A stretch of DNA of 64,000 bases, from NCBI RefSeq assembly GCF_009905375.1, contig NC_133653.1, positions 62,127,956-62,191,955 of the forward strand, read 5' to 3'. Position numbers and translations under genes: made by a program. Of the stretch, positions 56,368 to 64,000 are shown piece after piece. The notes under the pieces were generated by a model. That model saw nothing but the letters and a program-made list of their open reading frames with translations, did no database searches and was not told the origin of the DNA. The DNA is from Apium graveolens (taxonomy: Eukaryota > Streptophyta > Magnoliopsida > Apiales > Apiaceae). Numbering within the stretch: the first letter of the stretch is position 1; each line of letters starts with the position of its first letter.

Positions 56368-57396
56368 TCATTTTCTTTTCCTCTCTTCTAGCTCCAGTCT
56401 CGAATACTCTTCTAAGCCCAGCCCAACAGCCAAATTATTTTCCCCCAGCCCACTATTTTCCCCGCCTTGAAATTGAACTCTATTTGAATTTTCCCCCTCA
56501 TCCCTCCTGATATCTCTCCTTTCATAACTAACCATATCTCCATTCCCTGGAATCACGCCCGAAGGATTCGGGATGTTATTTTCTCGCCCAATTCGCGCCG
56601 TCCAATCCGCATCATCTTCCGCCCTCAACCACTTACTGCCGCCCTGGCCAGCACCTCGGCGCGGTGGAGCTCGAAGCCATGCTCCCCATTCTTTTACACC
56701 TCCCTCAGTTCTACTATCAATTGATCGTCTACAGAACCTCACAGTATGAGTGACTAGACCACATGCAAAATAGAAATCCCCAAGACGCTCATACTTACAG
56801 GTCACAATAAACTCCGTTCCATTCCTTCGCTTTATCCTCTTCTTTCTTTTCAAAGGTTTCCTCACATCCAGCCTTATCTTTAAACGCATACACTCCCTTC
56901 ATATACTACTATCATTTTTCACATCATATTGAACAAACTCACCAAAAAAGTTACCAAGTTGTTGGCCAACAGCTTCTAACATGAAACCGCTTGGTAACTC
57001 ATGAATCTGAATCCAGATATTTAGCCACCATAAAGGAACTTTCAAAGGTTCTTCTCCTAATGGTATCTGCTCAAGTAACAACATAGCATTGTCAAAACTC
57101 CATGGTCCTCCATTCAACACCCAAGCTTTGTCCTCCTTATGGTAGAACTGGAACAGAAACACGCCGGTCTCCAACTCCTTGATATTGATTCCCATCGTAG
57201 GTTTCCAAATATCTGCCATTTTGGATTTCATCGCTCTGGTATTGATATTCTTCTTTGTTAGAAATCGACCCACCAAACAGAGATCATACTTGTTCACTTC
57301 CTCCACAATATCCCCTTCAAAGATCAAATCCTCATTTTCTTCATCCTCCACGTTAAGATTCTCCATCTGTTCACTAATGTTTTGATATCTCGCCAT
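56368..57396 (-). pseudogene. LINE ORF1: DUF4283 and zinc knuckle, one stop
   Basis: Starts MARYQNISEQMENLNVEDEE at 57396. A DUF4283 domain (residues about 30-150) has ADIWKPTMG, FLFQFYHKED and NGGPWSFDNAMLLLEQ. A TGA at 56899-56901 interrupts one frame that resumes with RLDVRKPLKRKKR and a zinc-knuckle region (YERLGDFYFACGLVTHTVRF). The first knuckle cysteine is tyrosine (FYFACG for FCFACG), so zinc binding would be impaired. ORF1 proteins bind the element RNA. Confidence 0.86.
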
Positions 57397-57470
57397 CGAA
57401 GACTCACACGAATCTAGAATCAGACTCGGAGAGAAAACAAGCCTCTCACAAACTTGGAGAGAATCTATTT

Positions 57471-58280
57471 TATTTGTTAATATATAAATGAAAAACCCAC
57501 CTCACCAAAACTTCTTTATTTTGCATTTCTGAGCATATGTAAATGTGATATATTTATAAATGGGTTTTTAAAATAGGACATATTTGTTAAAGAGTATAAG
57601 ATCATGTTCGGGACTTCCTCTATCACCTTAAGGTTTTAGTGTGATTAGTTACTTAACATGATATCAAGAGTTAGGTTTTAAGTGATCGTGAAAGTTTAGT
57701 TTAATCATTAAATAGATAGATTTACGTTACAAGAACAAAAGTTTCTTAAAAATTCGCAGAAAATTTTCTGCCCAGATCAGCCAACTTATTTTTATGATTC
57801 TCGGAGTTTCAACCGTTGGATCATCCTGAAATTTTAACCACGCCTTATTTGCATCAGTATCTAAATTTTGAACGGTGGAGATCGTATTTGGTGCTCCATA
57901 AATCAATTTTTTTATGGTTCCAACAGGTTACTGTTTACTTTTAGTTCATTCTTTTCATCGTTGTTGATCTTGTAATTTGGGTAATTTGATTGATTGGAAT
58001 TTGTAGTACTCGATTATTGGGATGTTACAATTTTAGTAATTGATTTATCTGCTTGAGATTTGATATTAGTTTTGAATTTGCAATCAAAATTGAAACTGGT
58101 TTTCAATCTACTTCGGATTTTATTTTGGATTGGAATTGGTGATTTGAGTTTGGATTTGATTTCGGGTTTGGTTTCTTGATTGAATTTGGATACAGTTTAA
58201 AATTTGGTGTTGAATTTAGATTCGACTTTATTTCTGATTTGGTTTGAGTTTAGTTTCAACAATATTTCAACATATATGTC
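57471..58280. other. No gene recognised; T/G-rich stretch
   Basis: AT-rich sequence, with 58020-58255 rich in repeats of GATTTGG/TTGAATTTGG-like words on the plus strand. It may be the decayed 5' part of copia G, whose gag is otherwise missing. Confidence 0.4.
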
Positions 58281-58298
58281 TCATCATCAACAAGTCTT

Positions 58299-59664
58299 TT
58301 GTTAACAGGTACTTCAAGTTTATTTTCTTCTCTATGGATTCTGGATTCAGGTGTATTGCATCACATGTTTCCTCATTTGTCGTCTTTCATTTTATTTTCT
58401 GATGATTCATCTTTATCCATCATGACTGCTGATGGCCATCCTATGTCGTTACGAGGTGTTGGTTCTGTAGTTACCCCAACAGTATTTCTCTTTGATGTTT
58501 ATTATATTTCGGATCTCAAGTTAAATCTTGTTTCGGTTAGTCGATTATGTGAATCTGGTTACTTGGTTTCTTTTTCTTCTACTACTTGTTTTGTTATGGA
58601 TCCGAGATCTCAAAAAGTAATTGGGAAAGGTCATAAGCAGGGAGGACTTTATATTTTGGATGAACTCAATGTATTTGCTGTGGGAACTCCTAGTCTTGAT
58701 TTATCATCTTTTCGTTTGAGTGATTTATCTTCTGACTTCTACATATGGCATGCTCGTTTAGATCATGTTTTTCAATCTCGTTTATAATTTTTAGTTTCAA
58801 CTGGAGCCTTGGGACAACTAAAATCTCATGATATTTCTGACTGTAGCGGTTGTAAACTAGCGAAATTTGCTGCTTTACCTTTTCATAAGATTGTTACGTA
58901 TTCTCTTCCTCCGTTTGATATTGTGCATTCTGATGTGTAGGGACCTACTCTTATTCCCATAAAAGGAGGATCTAGATATTATGTTTCGTTTATTGATGAT
59001 TTCACTGGTTATACGTGGATTTATCTTATTAAGCGTAAGTCTGATTTTTTTGGATATTTTTAAAGATTTTAGAGCTCATATAAAAACTCAACATAAAGCT
59101 GTCATTAAATGTTTTCTTTGTGATTTGGGAGGTGAATACAGCTCTAACGCTTTTTGTCGCTTGATTTCTTCTGATGGGACTATATGCCAAACCTCATGTA
59201 CTGACACTCCTCGACAGAATGGTGTTGCTGAAAGTAAACATCGTCATCTTGTTGAAACAACTCGCTCATTTTTGTTGTCGGCTGATGTTCCGAGTGTATT
59301 TTGGGGTGCAACACTTCTTACTGCTGTTTATGTGATTAACCGAATTCCAACTGCTCAAAATTCTGGTTTGTCGCCTTTTGGTTGTACCTGCTTTGTTCTT
59401 AAACCTCAGGTTGAGCGTAGTAAATTGTCTGCTAAGTCTGCTTTATGTGTGTTTTTGGGCTACGGTGTTACCCAGAAAGGATATCGTTGTTTTGACCCGG
59501 TCAGTGGAAAATTGTATGTTTCTCCACATGTTTACTTTTTGGAGCATATTTCATTTTTCTCTGTTCCTGCTAGTTCGCATCATATGACACAAGAAGAGCT
59601 TATTCGTATTGATCCTTTTGACACAAACATTGAGGATGCTTCAACCACAAATTCTAATACTTAA
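58299..59664 (+). pseudogene. Element G protease and integrase
   Basis: Protease motif WILDSGVLHHM near 58328 has its catalytic DSG. The pre-integrase domain includes YISDLKLNLVSVSRLCESG and IWHARLDHV. A stop at about 58787, and a TAG in place of tryptophan in HSDV-stop-GPT near 58938, break the frame. A shift near 59045 leads to CDLGGEYSS, TPRQNGVAESKHRHLVET and VFWGATLLTAVYVINRIP. About 20 codons are missing between SGLSPF and GCTCFVL near 59375. The frame closes at 59664. Confidence 0.82.
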
Positions 59665-59919
59665 GTTCCGGAGGCATCTACATCTCCACCAACTTCTATA
59701 TCTACATCTCAGACCGATGTCTCCACCTGCTTCTACAACCAATCAATCGTCACCATAGATTTTAAATTCTCCTCCCACTCAACCTTCTACTGAAAGTTCG
59801 ACTCCTCCGCCAGTTTTCCAGTCTACTCGCATATGTAAGTCCACCCAACTTCCTGATTTTGCTTATTCATCTTATTTCCCATCTTTTGGTTCATTCGTTA
59901 CATCTGTTCACCATTTGTC

Positions 59920-61410
59920 TGAGCCTGCATCATATAGAGAGGCTGTTCATGATCCTTTATGGCAAAATGCTATGGCCGAGGAACTTACTGCTTTACATCA
60001 AACTCATACATGAGATTTAATCCCATTGCCGCCAGGAAAACATGCAATTGGTTATCGTTGGGTATATAAAATTAAGACAAAAGCTGATGGATCCGTTGAG
60101 CGTTATAAGGCTCGAATTGTTGCTAAAGGTTACTCTCAAGAGTATGGCTTGGACTATGAAGAAACTTTTGCGCTTGTTGCAAAGATGACAACTGTTCGTA
60201 CTTTGATTGCAGTGGCTTCTGTTTGAAAGTGAAAAATATTTCAGATGGATGTTAAGAATGCATTCTTGTATGGTGATCTTCAAGAGGAAGTTTACATGAC
60301 GTCTCCTCCCGGTCTTCCGCATCAACCATGTTATGTCTGCAGACTTCGTAAATCTATTTATGGTCTTCATCAATCATCTCGTTGTTGGTTTGAGAAGTTT
60401 TTTAGGTACTTTATTCACTTGGTTTTCGTCCTAATAATCATGATTCTGCTATTTTTATACGATCTACGAGTGCTGGTCGTATCTTATTATCTTTATATGT
60501 TGATGATATAATTATTATCGGTGATGATTGTGATGGTATTGAGTCATTGAAACGTGAGTTGGCTCGTTATTTTGCTATGAAAGATTTGGGTTTGATCCGT
60601 TATTTTTTGGGAATTGAAGTTGCTAGCTCACCAAAGGATTATCTTTTGTGTCAATCTAAGTACATTGCTGATTTACTTGACCGTGCACGTCTTACTGATA
60701 CTAAGACTGTGGAAACTCCTTTAGAGATGAATGCTAGATATCCTCCATCTGATGGTCTTCCCTTAGCAGATCCTACTTTATATCGTACGATTATTGGTAG
60801 TCTTGTTTATCTCACTATTACTTGTCCAGATATTGCACATGCTGTTCATATAGTTAGTCAATTTGTCACTTTTCCTACTACCGTACATTGGGCTGCAGTT
60901 CTTCGCATTATCAGGTATCTTTTTGGGACTCAGTTTCAGAGTCTTTTGTTTCCTTCTAACTCATCTTTAAAGTTGCGTGCTTATAGTGATGCTGATTGGG
61001 CCGGTGATCCCAAGGATCGTAAATCCACAACTGGTTTTTGTATTTTTCTTGGTGATTCTCTTATTTCATGGAAGAGTAAAAAATAAGATGTTGTTTCGAT
61101 ATCGTCTTCAGAAACTTAGTATCGTGTCATGGCTTCCACTACTTGTGATATTGTTTGGTTACGTCGCTTACTTGCAGATTTGGGTGTTAGCCTTCCTAGT
61201 TCCACCCCATTATATTGTGATAGTAAGAGTGCAATTCATATTGCACGTAATTCAGTATTTCATGAGCGCACTAAACATATTGATATTGATTGGCATCTTA
61301 CTCGTCATCATCTGCTGCAAGGTACTATCTCATTGCCTTTTGTTCCTTCTTCGCTTCAGATTGCTGATTGTGACTGGTTACTTAACAATATTCATAAAAA
61401 ACCCTTTATA
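59920..61410 (+). pseudogene. Element G RT and RNase H
   Basis: RT begins AVHDPLWQNAMAEELTAL near 59941. A stop replaces tryptophan near 60012. It continues [18 protein letters not shown] and [15 protein letters not shown] break near 60226 leads to [20 protein letters not shown], and a shift near 60410 follows. The catalytic [12 protein letters not shown] is readable near 60500. The 60547-61086 section gives DLGLIRYFLGIEVASS and AYSDADWAGDPKDRKSTTGF. RNase H follows after a stop at 61084 (LYCDSKSAIHIARNSVFHE). Not functional. Confidence 0.82.
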
Positions 61411-61444
61411 AATTTAAAAATTGTAAATGGAAAAAAAGAATGAA

Positions 61445-63182
61445 AATTATTATACACTTAAATAATTTTTAATTTTATCTTATCGAAGTTTCTATTATGT
61501 GCCCATAGGCGCATGAGGCATTTATCATTTTTTCGCATGGTTCCTTTTTTATAATAGTGATTCACACTAACTCCATCAATCAAATTAGCCTAAAATTATA
61601 AGTGTGTGCGCTTATTATGTGCTCACGAGCATACAATAGAAAACTTGATTAAATAAATACTTGCATTGAAAATCTTAAATAGTTCTTTTAACAACGTAAC
61701 CTCTTAATTTTAGATTTTAGGGGTGTTGGTCCATTTTAGCACCTTTTTAACAAAAAAATGTCCAAAATAACATTGTCTAGGAAGCTGGCCCTCCACTCGT
61801 ACAATGGTGATGTGTTCAGAGGATGCGTTAGATGTAAACACATTCCATAAATGCGTTACTGATGAAACGCAATCCAAGATCTCGTGTACAGACAGTCCAA
61901 ACGTTTACAACAGTTGTGTTTTCTATAATATCGCAACTGCTCTTTGCATTTTCTTCAGATCTAAGAATAGTTGGCCTTGTACAAGTTACTTCGCACAACT
62001 GCACAACTAACTGGGAGTCCAATTTGCGTTCCGGTTACCGCTTCTATGCCACCCACTCTAGTGAGAACACTTCCAATTTACCGGTTATTCTTTACTCTGT
62101 ATGTGTATATATATGTGGGTGTTATGTATGTATATCTGTGTTTGTGTGTAATAGTCACGGAGGGGGTTGAGTGGGATGATTGGGAGACCAGAGACGGAAG
62201 TAGTCATTAAGGTAAGATTTAGATTTGCATAGAAAGAATATTTGATTTGAGAAACTTATCAGGTGACTGAAACTATTGTCACCAAATTAAAATTTCCTCG
62301 TTATATATGTGCTAGTGAACGACCAATATTGCCTGGAGTGCCATTTGGGATCTACTATCTAAAAATTGTGTTTTTTGGTCCATTTCTCTAATTTTAGCTA
62401 CTACTTTAAATGACTTCATAATTATCATTAAAGTTAATTATTTCAACTTTGTACCTTAATTCTCTTCTTTGTTGGTGACAACATAAACCCTATTATATAG
62501 CACAGTGCACTCTAATCTAGGTCATGCCTATCACTGTTATACTATGCAAATGGTAGCCTGGAGACCATCATACAAGATTCAGGGGTGGACCAAGCACGTA
62601 TGGTGGATATTGTGTAAGAGGTCTGGTTATACTTGCATTCAGGTTACGATTTTCCAATAGTCCAGTGTGATATAAAGTTATCCAACGTTCTTTTTGATAT
62701 TGATACGAAAAGCAGCAGCTCTTCCACAGTATCAGTCTTTGAAGGAACCCATTGGGTTACCTGGGGCTGGCACAAGGTACTTCCTCCCTAATATAATGCT
62801 CATGCTCAAACTTTCAAGTTTCCCCGTTATCCTCTTCGCTCTCTTTTTCACTTTTGAAATTCATAATGTACTTCCAAAATGTCTGTATCCTAGATGAGGT
62901 AGTTACACTTATTATATCTTGACTTGTTCAAATGAAAAAAACAGCAAAATATGTATAGGCATGCCTTGTCAACCCTCTTATTAGGAAAATATGGTCATGC
63001 ATTAACTGCAAAAATTCCTGGACCAAGTTTGCAAGTTAGATTCAAACAATAATACAATTCATCAATAATCTGATTGCAAGAGCTTGCAAGTCTCCTCCAT
63101 CAAACTTCTAGGAACGTTTGTAAATTTACTATGTCCTTCATTTTATAAGTTCTCTTTTCATTTCTGTAAGTACCAGGAATTC
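61445..63182. other. No gene recognised
   Basis: About 1.7 kb of AT-rich sequence. A TG/TA-rich simple repeat lies at about 62098-62150. A short open stretch at 62694-62897 (ALPQYQSLKEPIGLPGAG) looks protein-like but matches no family known to me. This region lies upstream of the TIR exon and could include its promoter, but no promoter element was identified. Confidence 0.4.
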
Positions 63183-63640
63183 ATGGCTATCAAAGACTAT
63201 GACATTTTTTTTTATGTTTTAGAGGGCAAGTGCGGCAGAGTTTTACTTGTCACTAGTCTGAGGCGCTGCAACGCCAAAAATTTCGACCATTCATGGATAA
63301 CGAAAACATTAATCTCGGAGACGAAATTGATGAGACTATCAAGAAGGCCATCAAGTACTCTAAAAGTGCCATTGTTGTTTTATCCAACAAATTTGCATCT
63401 TCAAAGCATTGCTTAAATGAGCTTGTTCTGATTCTTGAACGCAACAGGACGTCTAAGTATTTCGTAATACCAATTTTTTATTATATAGAAACAGATGATG
63501 TGAAGCACCAGTTAGGAAAATTTGGTGCTGCGCTTCAGCAATTAAAGCAAAACAATAATGACAAAATGGAAGAATGGAGAGCAGCACTGGCCCAAATTGG
63601 AGGCATATTAGGCAAGGAGATCAAGGAAAAGAAGTAAGCA
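63183..63640 (+). pseudogene. TIR-domain resistance-gene exon, broken
   Basis: Starts ATG at 63183 (MAIKDYDIF), which matches the beginning of TIR domains. A T-run at 63204-63212 puts the next part out of frame; the shifted frame shows CFRGQVRQSF (family FRGEDTR) and a TAG near 63250. From 63293 the frame is open and strongly TIR-like: FMDNENINLGDEI, AIKYSKSAIVVLSNKFASSK, HCLNELVLILE and VIPIFYYIE. The conserved catalytic-type glutamate in CLNEL is present. GTAAGC after GKEIKEK could be the usual donor ending a TIR exon. No NB-ARC follows before the window edge. TIR domains signal by cleaving NAD+ in plant immunity. This could be TNL exon 1, a TIR-only gene or a pseudogene. Confidence 0.78.
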
Positions 63641-64000
63641 TATCTCTTTAAATCTTCTTCTGTTCTTTTATATGATCCCAGAATATAATAGAAATATCCC
63701 CAGACCTCAATTATTGTATATGGATTTCTTATGTACTCTTACACCAGATAGAGTCATAGAGAAAGTATAGCATATTGTTATTTAGGTTAAGAACACTTCT
63801 ACAAAATTGGATCTAGCTGACACTACTTCTATAGCACTTCAAAAATAGCGCTATGCAAATGCAAGCAAGGCACTTTACTTAAAAAGCACTATACAAGTTA
63901 TCGTATTATAAAGTTAAAAATAAACCAGATATTATAAAGATTATCATATCATTTTTTCGATGAACATTATCATAGTTTATGCTTGCATTGCGTTCTTAGA
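63641..64000. other. Possible intron or flank of the TIR gene
   Basis: AT-rich sequence to the window edge. No NB-ARC motifs (P-loop GMGGIGKTT) appear. Words such as TAGCACT and AGCGCTATG recur near 63810-63890. Confidence 0.4.

Larger units (their letters stand above)
54349..57470 (-). mobile_element. L1-type LINE, 5' part
   Basis: A non-LTR retrotransposon on the minus strand with ORF1 (57396-56368) and ORF2 (56197 to 54349, cut by Athila). A short leader runs to about 57470. The 3' half, with the rest of RT and the tail, is not in the window. Domain order (DUF4283 and zinc knuckle, then endonuclease and RT) is that of plant L1 elements. Confidence 0.88.
58281..61440 (+). mobile_element. 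Decayed copia element G, internal region only
   Basis: Plus-strand protease, integrase, RT and RNase H in order, with several frame breaks. No LTR, primer-binding site or gag was found. RNase H homology ends near 61365 (PSSLQIADC), followed by unrelated AT-rich sequence. Both ends are therefore truncated. Confidence 0.82.

Noticed and set aside
63800..63870. CACTACTTCTATAGCACTTC considered as the start of a second CACTA transposon
   Set aside because: Only one candidate end is in the window, no GTAACAT-type subterminal repeats follow, and no target duplication can be tested before the window ends.

Overview
The window is eudicot-type plant nuclear DNA, AT-rich and almost entirely made of nested, decayed transposable elements. 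Plant tRNA-iMet and Athila-type primer-binding sites, five or more Ty1/copia families, a Ty3/gypsy Athila element, an L1-type LINE, a CACTA transposon and a TIR (TNL-type) resistance-gene fragment support this. TIR-NLR genes are absent from grasses, which favours a eudicot. The species cannot be told from the sequence alone. No intact host gene, rRNA, tRNA or CRISPR array was found.

Layout. (1) 1-7758: a Sirevirus-like copia element on the minus strand, 3' LTR beyond the left edge, inserted in an older copia ruin (7759-9709, plus strand). (2) 9710-10202: a gypsy-LTR-like stretch. (3) 10203-39528: one 5'-truncated copia element B (plus strand), split twice. A CACTA transposon (10853-14747, target duplication TCT) sits in its protease and carries exons of a plant FAD-dependent oxidoreductase. 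A 21.6-kb copia array (16261-37838, target duplication GGTTT) sits at the start of its reverse transcriptase. That array has the order LTR-internal-LTR-internal-LTR, and a related copia element D (27869-35831, duplication ATTAC) is inserted in its second internal region. (4) 39529-44658: an Athila-like 3' LTR with some internal sequence, then the 3' end and 3' LTR of a second Sirevirus-like element. (5) 45257-49098: a TRIM element (duplication AATTA) split by a 3.26-kb solo LTR (duplication CTAGG). (6) 49439-49930: adjoining fragments of a nucleobase-ascorbate transporter gene and a 14-3-3 gene. (7) 50521-50620: an assembly gap of 100 N, preceded by a partial copia LTR. (8) 50621-54348: 5' half of an Athila element, inserted in a LINE (54349 to about 57470). 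(9) 58281-61440: a decayed copia element. (10) 63183-63640: a broken TIR-domain exon.

Insertion order can be read directly. CACTA and the C array are both younger than B, D is younger than C2, Athila is younger than the LINE, the solo LTR is younger than the TRIM, and the left Sirevirus is younger than the copia ruin beside it. Nothing here works as a host pathway. The parts most worth a second look are the gene-capturing CACTA, the three-LTR copia array, the structured 5' leaders of the C and D elements, and the transporter/14-3-3 chimera. All coordinates come from reading by eye, so edges of decayed elements are approximate, whereas LTR, TIR and target-duplication positions were read base by base.
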